Below are positions 16,293 through 23,700 of a stretch of 56,785 bases of DNA, piece after piece. This DNA is from an uncultured Bacteroidota bacterium (GTDB lineage Bacteria > Bacteroidota > Bacteroidia > Bacteroidales > WCHB1-69): assembly GCA_902774175.1 (NCBI GenBank), contig CACYHG010000006.1, forward strand, positions 1-56,785. The letters are read 5' to 3'. The notes beneath the pieces were generated by a model. It saw nothing but the letters and a program-made list of their open reading frames with translations. It searched no databases and had not been told where the DNA came from. Position 1 is the first letter of the stretch. Each line of letters starts with the position of its first letter. The position numbers and the translations under genes are program-made.

Positions 16293-16880
16293 ATGAAGAT
16301 GGATCTGATATTTGCCACCCATAACCGGCACAAAGTCTCCGAAGTGCAGGCGATGCTGCCTGCCGGTATCCATGTCCGCTCCCTTTCGGATTTGGGATGT
16401 GATGAGGATATTCCCGAAACCGCCGACACGCTGCAGGGCAATGCGCTGCAGAAGGCGCAGTTTGTGCATGAGCGTTACCATTGCAACTGTTTCGCCGATG
16501 ACACCGGCCTGGAAATCGATGCGTTGGACGGCCGTCCGGGAGTATATTCGGCACGATATGCCGGGGAGGGGTGCAGTTTTGACGACAATGTCCGCAAGGT
16601 GCTGGCGGAGCTGGAGAATGTCCCTTTGGAACAGCGCACGGCCCGTTTCCGTACGGTCGTCGCCCTGATATTGGATGGGCGCACCTACTTTTTCGAGGGC
16701 AAGGTGGAGGGACTTATGACACTGGAACGCCACGGCGTGGAGGGTTTCGGGTATGACCCCATTTTCCTGCCCGAAGGGTATGGCCAGACTTTTGCCGAAA
16801 TGGATGCTTCGGAGAAAAACCGTATCAGCCACCGCGGAAGGGCAATGGCCAAAATGGTAGGATTTCTGGAGCGTCTATGA
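16293..16880 (+). CDS. rdgB: XTP/dITP diphosphatase
   Basis: The 195-residue protein matches the RdgB/HAM1 family: FATHNRHKVSEVQ at the N-terminus (substrate phosphate site), FADDTGLEIDALDGRPGVYS at about 67-86 (metal-binding acidic residues), FxG-type YDPIFLPEGYGQTFAEM, and EKNRISHRGRAM at the end. It hydrolyses inosine, xanthosine and other non-canonical purine nucleoside triphosphates to monophosphates so that they are not built into DNA. The ATG at 16299 (MDLIFATHN) is an equally likely start. Its last four bases overlap recO. Confidence 0.95.
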   Translation: MKMDLIFATHNRHKVSEVQAMLPAGIHVRSLSDLGCDEDIPETADTLQGNALQKAQFVHERYHCNCFADDTGLEIDALDGRPGVYSARYAGEGCSFDDNVRKVLAELENVPLEQRTARFRTVVALILDGRTYFFEGKVEGLMTLERHGVEGFGYDPIFLPEGYGQTFAEMDASEKNRISHRGRAMAKMVGFLERL

Positions 16881-17593
16881 TGTACCGGACGAAAGGCATC
16901 GTGCTGCACAAAACGCCCATTGCCGACAACAAGGCGGTTTTCCATGTCTATACCACGGCTGAGGGGATGCGCTCCTTCCTGACCTATACCTCGCTAAAAA
17001 GGGAGAAGAGGGGCCAATGGGTGAAAATGCAGCCGCTGGCGGTGGTGGATCTGAAGGCGGAACGCTGCCGGAACGGGACAATGGACTACCTGAAGTCGGT
17101 GGAGTTGGAGCATGCGCCAGGCATGCGCTCCTTCGATTATCTGAAATCCGCTGTCCGGATGTTCCTGAATGAGGCGCTGTACAGGATTTTGCAGTCGGCG
17201 CCTCCCGATGCGGAGCTGTTCGATTATGTGGAGGAATCGCTGCGGCGTTTTGAGGAGAAGCCTTTTGTACCAGATTTTCATCTGCGATTCCTGTGGCGCA
17301 TGACCCATTATCTGGGTTGCACCCCTGTAAACAACTATTCGGAGGATACTCCCTTTTTCAATGTGGAGACGGCGCGGTTCATGCCGGTGAAGAGTGATGC
17401 GGAGGCTGCGCTTTCCGCCTGGATCCCCCGCTGGACGGAGGATTTGCGTTTCCCGGATACGGCTGCGGAGGTGCTTCCGGCCCCGTTCCGCGCCCCGATG
17501 CTTGAGTGCCTGCTGTCCTATTATTCCCGCCATGTCACGACGGCGGTTTCCGGCATCCAGTCGCACAAGGTGCTGAAGGAGGTGCTGCGGTGA
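16877..17593 (+). CDS. recO: DNA repair protein RecO
   Basis: This 238-residue protein starts MYRTKGIVLHKTPI (after a Met overlap) and has the RecO layout. An N-terminal OB fold covers about 1-80, with the phrase VFHVYTTAEGMRSFLTY. A helical C-terminal part has LDYLKSAVR-like and HLRFLWRMTHYLGC motifs. RecO anneals single strands and, with RecR, loads RecA on gaps coated by SSB. The zinc cysteines found in some RecO proteins are not present as a complete set. It overlaps rdgB by four bases (ATGA) and is the last core gene before the accessory island. Confidence 0.92.
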   Translation: MMYRTKGIVLHKTPIADNKAVFHVYTTAEGMRSFLTYTSLKREKRGQWVKMQPLAVVDLKAERCRNGTMDYLKSVELEHAPGMRSFDYLKSAVRMFLNEALYRILQSAPPDAELFDYVEESLRRFEEKPFVPDFHLRFLWRMTHYLGCTPVNNYSEDTPFFNVETARFMPVKSDAEAALSAWIPRWTEDLRFPDTAAEVLPAPFRAPMLECLLSYYSRHVTTAVSGIQSHKVLKEVLR

Positions 17594-17663
17594 AAATTGA
17601 TCTGTCATCCTTTTTTAGTGTCAGAACGCGCAATAATATTTGAAGGGTTACGTTATTTTCAAT

Positions 17664-17696
17664 GGATTTTTAACCAACTTAAAACCAAAACATATA
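17664..17696 (+). repeat. Leader repeat, copy 1
   Basis: A 33-base AT-rich element with the core AACCAACTTAAAACCAAAAC ends in CATATA two bases before the ATG of the first MNT gene. Near-identical copies occur at 18161-18188 and 18597-18628. Confidence 0.85.
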
Positions 17697-17697
17697 A

Positions 17698-18012
17698 ATG
17701 AATCGCAAGGAAATTGTAAAAAAAGCGGGAGAGGTCATCCGCTCCATTGAACCAGATGCGGAAATCATCTTGTTCGGCAGCGAGGCACGCGGCGATGCGC
17801 GACCCGACAGCGACATTGACCTGCTTGTTCTGTTATCCGGAGACAAAATGTCCTTGGACAGGGAATCGGAGGTTTGCGGTTTGTTGTTTTTACTTGAAGG
17901 ACAGACGGGTGTCAGCATCAGCCCCAAAATATATTTGAAGAAGCTTTGGAAAAACCGTCCGTATGTCACACCATTTTATTCAAATGTAATGAGGGAAGGG
18001 ATTGCTATATGA
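17698..18012 (+). CDS. MNT-type nucleotidyltransferase (antitoxin of a MNT/HEPN pair)
   Basis: The 104-residue protein is a minimal nucleotidyltransferase: IILFGSEARGDARPDSDIDL at about 23-42 is the GSxARG...DxD core, and a later strand contributes the third acidic position (VSISPKIY has lost a clear Asp). In MntA/HepT modules such proteins block the HEPN RNase toxin, by AMPylation in the best-studied case. It overlaps the start of a HEPN remnant by four bases (ATGA), the usual arrangement. Its toxin partner is truncated, so it may now be a lone antitoxin. Confidence 0.85.
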   Translation: MNRKEIVKKAGEVIRSIEPDAEIILFGSEARGDARPDSDIDLLVLLSGDKMSLDRESEVCGLLFLLEGQTGVSISPKIYLKKLWKNRPYVTPFYSNVMREGIAI

Positions 18013-18158
18013 CACAGCAATGGGATAATGAGAGCAAAGAGGCTCTGATAGCAGGTGATTATGATGATTTTGTAATATGCAATCAGCAGGACACGAATAA
18101 TCTGATGCAACAGGCCAAAGCATTTGTTGCACAAATAAAGATATTGATAAATAAGTAA
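18009..18158 (+). pseudogene. HEPN-domain toxin, C-terminal remnant
   Basis: The 49-codon open frame starts at ATG 18009, coupled to the MNT gene. The last 34 residues (AGDYDDFVICNQQDTNNLMQ, then AKAFVAQIKILI) match the C-terminal end of MNT-linked HEPN proteins (DYDDF ... A..F...I..L). The N-terminal 70-80 residues, including the region with the RNase motif RxxxxH, are absent. An internal deletion from near the start codon would explain both the intact start and the intact end. It may still be translated but should be inactive as an RNase. Confidence 0.7.
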
Positions 18159-18160
18159 CA

Positions 18161-18188
18161 ATTAACCAATTTAATACCAAAACATATA
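18161..18188 (+). repeat. Leader repeat, copy 2
   Basis: A 28-base copy of the leader element (AACCAATTTAATACCAAAAC then ATATA) stands immediately before the ATG of the second MNT gene at 18190. Confidence 0.8.
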
Positions 18189-18189
18189 A

Positions 18190-18510
18190 ATGAATGTTAA
18201 CACAGTACACCCGGATTTTATGCCATACCTCCCGAATGTCATCCGGATTTTGAAGGAGCATCGGGTGAAAACAGCCTATCTTTTCGGCTCGGTGCTGACC
18301 GACCGTTTCAACAGGGAGAGCGATGTGGATATTCTGGTACAATACGAGCCTTTTGATAATCCGTTGGCGTTTGGTGACAACATTTGGGATTTGCGGTTTG
18401 CATTGGAGGATAATCTGGAAAGAGATGTTGATCTTGTTAATGAGGACGTTTTAAAGAATCCCTACTTTATTCAGGAACTCAATGCGACAAAATTTAGGAT
18501 TTATGGATAA
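18190..18510 (+). CDS. Second MNT-type nucleotidyltransferase
   Basis: The 106-residue protein has the motif TAYLFGSVLTDRFNRESDVD at about 33-52 followed by ILVQY, and a distal ERDVDLVNED that supplies the third metal-binding acidic residue. It therefore keeps a complete-looking active site. It belongs to the class paired with DUF86/HepT-type HEPN toxins. A decayed HepT tail follows in the same frame directly after its stop codon. It is not closely similar to the MNT at 17698 in sequence, although both use the same leader element. Confidence 0.85.
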   Translation: MNVNTVHPDFMPYLPNVIRILKEHRVKTAYLFGSVLTDRFNRESDVDILVQYEPFDNPLAFGDNIWDLRFALEDNLERDVDLVNEDVLKNPYFIQELNATKFRIYG

Positions 18511-18594
18511 GCGGATATTTGGAATATCATTGTCAACAACTTGCCATTATTGGAAAAGGAAATAGTCTCGTTGTTGCCAGAGTCAGAACAATAG
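18511..18594 (+). pseudogene. HepT/DUF86 toxin, C-terminal remnant
   Basis: In frame after the TAA of the MNT gene, 27 codons read ADIWNIIVNNLPLLEKEIVS plus a short tail and end at TAG 18592-18594. This matches the typical C-terminus of DUF86 proteins (vWxii..DLPxLk..i). No start codon and none of the catalytic region remain, so this is a gene relic. Confidence 0.7.
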
Positions 18595-18596
18595 AA

Positions 18597-18628
18597 GGAT
18601 TTTAACCAACTTAAAACCAAAACATATA
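18597..18628 (+). repeat. Leader repeat, copy 3 (no gene attached)
   Basis: This copy matches copy 1 over 32 bases with one base missing, but it is followed by AGAACATAAC and not by ATG. It may mark a third lost module or a duplicated promoter, and may drive the structured leader downstream. Confidence 0.8.
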
Positions 18629-18684
18629 GAACATAACAAACAGATAATTTGACATATTAGCAAAAAAGCGTTTTCGCTCTAACT

Positions 18685-18832
18685 TGCTCACTTGAAGTTC
18701 CACAAACAAGTCCTGACAATGTTACGGGGTAAGCGCTCACGAGAAATCGTGGGCTTTACTTATTTGTCAGGCAGGTCGTGGAACACCTAAGTGGGCATAA
18801 GCAAAGTTCCACGATTTTTTTATGCCTGACAA
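18685..18832 (+). ncRNA. Structured leader RNA with alternative pairings upstream of the methyltransferase gene
   Basis: Nested helices can be drawn. TGCTCACTT (18685-18693) pairs with AAGTGGGCA (18789-18797). GTTCCAC (18697-18703) pairs with GTGGAAC (18778-18784). CCTGACAA (18712-18719) pairs with TTGTCAGG (18764-18771). An inner 7-bp hairpin (18736-18742 with 18747-18753) is closed by a GAAA tetraloop. The same two strings GTTCCAC and CCTGACAA recur downstream at 18806-18812 and 18825-18832. The latter copy is codons 2-4 of the methyltransferase. The central strand can thus pair with the upstream or the downstream copy, but not both. This is the layout of an attenuator or start-site sequester; no known RNA family is recognised. 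Confidence 0.7.
18777..18821 (+). terminator. Alternative terminator hairpin just before the methyltransferase start
   Basis: CGTGGAAC (18777-18784) pairs with GTTCCACG (18806-18813) across a 21-base loop and is followed by A and seven T (18815-18821). The left arm is also needed by the upstream helix of the leader, so the terminator forms only when that helix does not. Confidence 0.6.
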
Positions 18833-19472
18833 CGAAAACACAAAACAGATTAAAAGCCGCCAGAGGGTGGCTGACCATGGCGAAGTGTTCACAAATCCGC
18901 GCGAGGTGAACGCCATGCTCGACTTAGTGCGCGACGAGTCGTTCCGGCTCGACAGCCGTTTTCTTGAGCCCGCCTGCGGCGACGGCAATTTCCTTATCGA
19001 AATTTTGCGCCGTAAACTTTCCCTTTTGCATGACATTAAATCTCAAATGGAATGGGAGTTTAAGAGTCTGATTGCTGTAGGCTCCTGTTATGGCATTGAC
19101 ATTCTTTCCGACAATGCTGAAGCTTGCCGAGAACGGCTGTTCTCCGAGGTAATCAGACAAACAGGAAATAAGAATTACACTTGCGGTTATGAGAAGAGTC
19201 TACGATATATGCTGAACAAGAATATTATCTGCGGCGATGCGCTGACTTACCGCACAATTGAAAACAAATTGATAGTTTTCTGTGAGTGGACACCCATTGC
19301 CGGCAACATGCAGTTCTCACGGCGTGACTTCCAATTTGATTTTCTGGTTACACAAAGTCACCAGTACAGCCTCTTTGACGAACAGGGTGAGGCGTGTAGT
19401 TTTGACGAACCAGTACGCAGTTATCCACCATTGCATTACACCCAACTTTATCGATATGAAGAACAAATATAG
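18822..19472 (+). CDS. SAM-dependent methyltransferase-like protein lacking the catalytic NPPY motif
   Basis: The 216-residue protein has the SAM-binding start of Eco57I-type adenine methyltransferases: GEVFTNPREVNAMLDL (20-35) then RFLEPACGDGNFLIEIL (46-62, motif I), and GIDIL as the acidic-loop strand. After NIICGDAL and a CEWTP stretch the protein ends without an NPPY/DPPY catalytic motif. Its N-terminal 60 residues are recognisably related to those of the next gene, so the two probably arose by duplication. It may be a SAM-binding partner subunit. Its start codon lies inside the alternative helix of the leader RNA, and its 3' end overlaps the next gene by 17 bases. Confidence 0.7.
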   Translation: MPDNENTKQIKSRQRVADHGEVFTNPREVNAMLDLVRDESFRLDSRFLEPACGDGNFLIEILRRKLSLLHDIKSQMEWEFKSLIAVGSCYGIDILSDNAEACRERLFSEVIRQTGNKNYTCGYEKSLRYMLNKNIICGDALTYRTIENKLIVFCEWTPIAGNMQFSRRDFQFDFLVTQSHQYSLFDEQGEACSFDEPVRSYPPLHYTQLYRYEEQI

Positions 19473-20958
19473 CCCCGATATTCTCAATTGCTTGGCAAAT
19501 CTGAGCAGCGACGAGGTCTTCACCTCGCCAGAGTTGGCTAACCGAATGCTCGACCTGCTGCCACAGGAGTTGTTCCGTTCCAGTAAGACGCGCTTTCTCG
19601 ACCCATGCAGCAAAAGCGGTGTTTTCCTGCGCGAAATTGCCAAACGGTTGTTGGCAGGGCTGGAAGAGCAGATTCCCGACTTGCAACAGCGCATTGATCA
19701 TATTATGACCCAGCAGGTCTTCGGCATTGCCTGCACTGACCTCACTGCCGAGATGAGCCGCCGCACACTTTATTGTTCCAAGCAAGCTAATGGCGAGTAT
19801 AGTGTTGCAACCTGTTTCGATAATGCACAAGGCAATTTGCGCTATATGCGATGCCAACACATATGGAACCTGCAAGGACGTTGCAAACATTGTGGTGCCA
19901 GCCAGAGCGAGTACCTCCGCACCGATGCCTACGAGACCTACGCCTACCCCTTTATACATAAGTCAATCAAAGAAATATTTCAAAAAGATATGCAATTCGA
20001 TGTAATTATAGGAAATCCACCGTATCAGATGGGAGATGGTGGAAATGGTGCAAGTGCAACGCCAATATATCACCATTTCGTAGAGCAATCAAAAAAAATA
20101 GCACCACGATATCTCGTAATGATTATTCCTTCACGTTGGTTTGCTGGTGGTAAAGGGTTGGATGAATTTAGAGAAACTATGATTTCGGATAAAAGAGTTA
20201 GACATCTAGAAGATTATTTGAATGCATCTGACTGTTTTGGAAATGGTGTTGAAATTAAGGGTGGCGTTTGCTATTTTCTTTGGGATAGAGACAATATTGG
20301 TTCCTGCCATATTGTAACCCATACAACAGATGGTACTATTTCAGAATCAACTCGCTTTATGAAAATAGGAGATAATGATGTTTTTGTTAGACGAAACGAA
20401 GCAGTGTCCATCTTTGAAAAAGTAAGTAAAAAATACGAACCAGTTTTTTCAACGATAGTCAGTTCAAGACGTCCTTTCGGTTTGTCCACAAATGTGGAAG
20501 GACATGATAATAAAGAGGAAAATGATATCACTATTTTTCAAAGAGGTGGAACTGCTTTTTTTGAATATTCCAAAATTGAAAAAAATATTGAATGGGTGAA
20601 TAAATACAAGATATACATAACAAAGGCTTATAATGCAGGTGATGACTATCCACATCAGATTATCAACAAACCTATTTTAGGATTAAAAGGCACCTGTTGT
20701 ACGGAAACATATATCTTGATTGGTCCTTTTGAAACTAAAGGGGAAGCTAACAATGTGATTTCTTACATTCAAACTAAATTCTTTCGTTTCATGGTCTCTT
20801 TAAGGAAAATATCGCAAGATGCGACTCAAAAGGTTTATCAGTTCGTTCCTCTCCAAGACTTCTCCCATCCATGGACAGACGAGATGCTATACAAGAAATA
20901 TGATTTGGATAAAGATGAAATTGCTTTTATCGAGAGCATGATTCGCCCAATGGAATAA
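19456..20958 (+). CDS. Eco57I-like N6-adenine DNA methyltransferase
   Basis: The ATG at 19456 gives 500 residues. The N-terminal region repeats the layout of the previous gene (DEVFTSPELANRMLDLL at 19-35, RFLDPCSKSGVFLREI at 46-61) but with a degenerate motif I (PCSKSG in place of PACGxG). A possible zinc ribbon CQHIW...CKHCG lies at about 134-148. The catalytic motif IV is IIGNPPYQ at 184-191. The C-terminal 280 residues, probably the target recognition domain, are encoded by much more AT-rich DNA than the N-terminal part. Together with its partners it should methylate adenine within a specific site and protect host DNA. Confidence 0.85.
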   Translation: MKNKYSPDILNCLANLSSDEVFTSPELANRMLDLLPQELFRSSKTRFLDPCSKSGVFLREIAKRLLAGLEEQIPDLQQRIDHIMTQQVFGIACTDLTAEMSRRTLYCSKQANGEYSVATCFDNAQGNLRYMRCQHIWNLQGRCKHCGASQSEYLRTDAYETYAYPFIHKSIKEIFQKDMQFDVIIGNPPYQMGDGGNGASATPIYHHFVEQSKKIAPRYLVMIIPSRWFAGGKGLDEFRETMISDKRVRHLEDYLNASDCFGNGVEIKGGVCYFLWDRDNIGSCHIVTHTTDGTISESTRFMKIGDNDVFVRRNEAVSIFEKVSKKYEPVFSTIVSSRRPFGLSTNVEGHDNKEENDITIFQRGGTAFFEYSKIEKNIEWVNKYKIYITKAYNAGDDYPHQIINKPILGLKGTCCTETYILIGPFETKGEANNVISYIQTKFFRFMVSLRKISQDATQKVYQFVPLQDFSHPWTDEMLYKKYDLDKDEIAFIESMIRPME

Positions 20959-20974
20959 CTAAAGAAACAGAATT

Positions 20975-23497
20975 ATGCAAACAATAGACCAAATCCTTCC
21001 AAAGAGTCAGCGCGCCATACCTCAAATCTACATGTACGACGACACATCGTTCCCAGGATGGATAAAGATAGGGCAAACCACCCGCGCCGATGTGCGGAAG
21101 CGCATTGATGAACAACATCCCATTACCGAACCACACAAAACCTACCACCTTCTGTGGCACGACAACGCCTTTTATGCTGATGGCAGCGGCGAGAGTTTCA
21201 GCGACCACGACCTGCATGAGTACTTGCGCCGTATGGGCAAGGAACTCATCGGTGAGTGGTGCCGCTGCTCGCTGCGCGAAGCACAGGCGGCTTACGTAGC
21301 CGTGCGTCACCGTGACACACAAATAGAAACTGTGCGCGACCTTGACTATACCATGCGCGACGAACAGGAACAGGCGGTAAAACAGACAGCAGACTACTTT
21401 GCTAAAATGGATAAAGAAGAGCCTAATCGTTCCAGCCATTATCTTTGGAATGCCAAGATGCGCTTCGGCAAGACCTTTGCCACCTACCAACTTGCCAAGC
21501 GCATGGGAGCAAAACGGGTTCTGGTGCTCACCTTCAAGCCTGCCGTGGAGGACTCTTGGCGTGACGACCTGCTTCGCCACCGTGATTTTGAGGGATGGAG
21601 ATACTACAGCAGTCGCATGGATGAAGAACTTCCTTCACTATCCTCCCCGAAACCGTTGGTGGTTTTTGGTTCGTTCCAAGATTACCTTGGCAGAGACCGC
21701 TATGGAAACATTAAGCCAAAAAACGAGTGGGTTCACTGCATCAATTGGGATTTGATTGTGCTGGACGAGTATCATTTTGGAGCATGGAACGACAACGCAA
21801 AAAGTTTGCTCGACCTTGGAGATGTCGATGCCAAGAAACGGCAGAAGGAAGAGGACGAAGTAATGAGCGAAAGCGGCATTGATGTGGAAAGCGGTCGCGC
21901 TTGGGACGATGAGGATGTGCCTATCACTGGCAACCATTACCTCTACCTCAGCGGCACGCCATTCCGTGCATTGGCCACGGGTGAGTTTATGGAAAACCAA
22001 ATATTCAATTGGACTTATCAAGATGAGCAAACACAGAAAGAGGCCATCGGTGGCCCCTATTTGGAGATGCCCACCATGGTGATGATGACCTACCAGATGC
22101 CGCAAGACCTTGGAGGCATGATTGAACAATGGGACATGGATGGTTTCGACCTGAATGAGTTTTTCCGCGCAGAAGGAAAGAAATTTGTACATGAAAAAGC
22201 CGTACAGAAATGGCTCGACATCATCCGTGGCAAAGCCTCCATCTTTGGCGATGGCAGTTCGCCGCTCAATGTGCGACCTGCTCTGCCCTTCGAGGACACC
22301 CGTCTGCTTGACCTCTGCGCTCATACGATGTGGTTTTTGCCAAATGTGGCTTCATGTGATGCTATGGAAGTATTGCTTCAGCGTCCGGCCAACGGATTTT
22401 ATCAGAACTACACCATTATCAACTGTAGCGGCACCAAAGCAGGTATCGGTGTGGATGCACTCAGACTGGTACGCGAAGCCATGGGCGACAATCCGTTGAA
22501 AACCCGCACTATCACACTGACCTGTGGCAAACTGACCACGGGCGTAACGTTGCGTCCGCTGGGCGGCTTATTGATGTTGCGCAACTGTTCAAGTCCAGAA
22601 ACGTATTTCCAGACCGCTTTCCGTGTGCAAAGTCCGTGGACGTCTACCGACAAGGACGACCCTACAAAGAAAACCATACTGAAACCAACATGCTATGTGT
22701 TCGACTTTGCTCCTAACCGTGCCCTGCGCGAGATTGTGACCTACGCCAACCAGTTGGACGTGGACAGCAATCGCCGCATCACCGACAAGGTGGATGAATT
22801 TATCAATTTTTTGCCCATCCTCCAATTCGACGGCAGCTCAATGAAGCGGGTGGATGCCACCGAAATACTTGACTTTGTAGACAATGGTACCAGTGGAACA
22901 TTGCTGGCTCGCCGATGGAACAGTGCACAATTGGTCAATGTTGATAATACCACTCTGCAACGGGTACTTGACAACCCGGAGGCTTTGGCCACCATCATGA
23001 AGATAGAGGGCTTCCGTGCGATGGGCAGCGACATCATTGAAAGTATTGTCAACCGAGCCGAGAGAATAAAGAAACTGAAACGTGAGGTCGGCGAAGTTGG
23101 TGACCACAAGAAGAAAAAGGAACTCACAGCCGAAGAGAAGGAATACCGTTCCAAACGTCGCGAGGTTCAAGAAAAATTGATGAAGTTCGCCACACGAATA
23201 CCCATTTTTATGTACCTTACGGATTACCGTGAAGAAAGTCTTGAGGATGTCATCCGCAAGTTGGAGCCTTCGTTGTTTAAACGTGTTACCGGTTTGGATA
23301 TAGATGATTTCGACCTTTTGCTACGTATCGGTGTTTTCAACAAAGCTCAAATGAACGATGCAATATTAAAGTTTCGCCGCTATGAAGATACATCGCTGGC
23401 TTATACTGGTGTAAATCGACACGCATCGGACACACGCGTTGGAGTGATGGACAGTACCGTACCGATTGAGGTGATGCTTAATATTGATAAAGAATAA
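20975..23497 (+). CDS. GIY-YIG nuclease fused to SF2 helicase (restriction-type protein)
   Basis: This is an 840-residue fusion. Residues about 16-110 form a GIY-YIG nuclease of the T5orf172/MUG113 type (IYMYDDTSFPGWIKIGQTT, then RADVRKRIDEQ, ending near GEWCRC). A superfamily 2 helicase follows: an unusual Walker A WNAKMRFGKTFATY (about 156-169), DEYHFG as the DExH box (about 264-269), LSGTPFRA as motif III (about 326-333), TGVTLRP and QTAFRVQSPW as motifs V-VI (about 545-554). A Lys/Glu-rich stretch near 700-740 may be coiled coil. It would translocate on and cut unmodified DNA. It lies 16 bases after the methyltransferase gene, so all three genes form one operon. Confidence 0.85.
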   Translation: MQTIDQILPKSQRAIPQIYMYDDTSFPGWIKIGQTTRADVRKRIDEQHPITEPHKTYHLLWHDNAFYADGSGESFSDHDLHEYLRRMGKELIGEWCRCSLREAQAAYVAVRHRDTQIETVRDLDYTMRDEQEQAVKQTADYFAKMDKEEPNRSSHYLWNAKMRFGKTFATYQLAKRMGAKRVLVLTFKPAVEDSWRDDLLRHRDFEGWRYYSSRMDEELPSLSSPKPLVVFGSFQDYLGRDRYGNIKPKNEWVHCINWDLIVLDEYHFGAWNDNAKSLLDLGDVDAKKRQKEEDEVMSESGIDVESGRAWDDEDVPITGNHYLYLSGTPFRALATGEFMENQIFNWTYQDEQTQKEAIGGPYLEMPTMVMMTYQMPQDLGGMIEQWDMDGFDLNEFFRAEGKKFVHEKAVQKWLDIIRGKASIFGDGSSPLNVRPALPFEDTRLLDLCAHTMWFLPNVASCDAMEVLLQRPANGFYQNYTIINCSGTKAGIGVDALRLVREAMGDNPLKTRTITLTCGKLTTGVTLRPLGGLLMLRNCSSPETYFQTAFRVQSPWTSTDKDDPTKKTILKPTCYVFDFAPNRALREIVTYANQLDVDSNRRITDKVDEFINFLPILQFDGSSMKRVDATEILDFVDNGTSGTLLARRWNSAQLVNVDNTTLQRVLDNPEALATIMKIEGFRAMGSDIIESIVNRAERIKKLKREVGEVGDHKKKKELTAEEKEYRSKRREVQEKLMKFATRIPIFMYLTDYREESLEDVIRKLEPSLFKRVTGLDIDDFDLLLRIGVFNKAQMNDAILKFRRYEDTSLAYTGVNRHASDTRVGVMDSTVPIEVMLNIDKE

Positions 23498-23605
23498 GAA
23501 ATATATTTTAGCTCAAAAACGACAGGATTCATATCCAGACCAATAAGTGCTTTCGTTGCCGCCTCCGAACAAGGTGTCTCTTATTCCCTAATGGATAGTG
23601 GCGGC

Positions 23606-23692
23606 TTAGTATATATCATGTAAATCAGTTGTTTCAAAAAACTCGAAGACCCTCCATGGTGCGCTGATCTTACGAGAAGCGTGGAAGGTCAT
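23606..23692 (-). CDS. Possible 28-residue peptide behind a duplicated promoter
   Basis: A short frame (MTFHASRKISAPWRVFEFFE then TTDLHDIY) starts 19 bases after a minus-strand TACTTTTG box that belongs to the 146-bp repeat copy A. The same block drives the orphan HicB gene at its other copy. The frame lies over an imperfect hairpin (GACC...TCCA with TGGA...GGTC). It may be a start fragment of a lost gene or a real peptide. The rest of 23498-24063 holds no clear gene. A minor frame ending at 23953 reads LIISMRSQIVTSKK and resembles a piece of an ORF6N protein; it contains a 21-bp palindrome at 23924-23944. Confidence 0.3.
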   Translation of the reverse strand: MTFHASRKISAPWRVFEFFETTDLHDIY

Positions 23693-23700
23693 ATCAATTA

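Noticed and set aside
18685..18832. Group II intron, retron msr-msd or IS200/IS605 end
   Set aside because: No reverse transcriptase or TnpB nearby, no domain V-like helix, and the pairing pattern ends at the start codon of a normal operon.
23501..23605. Minus-strand frame ending FGGGNESTYWSGYESCRF before 23510
   Set aside because: Too short, with stops just upstream and no start; kept only as possible debris.
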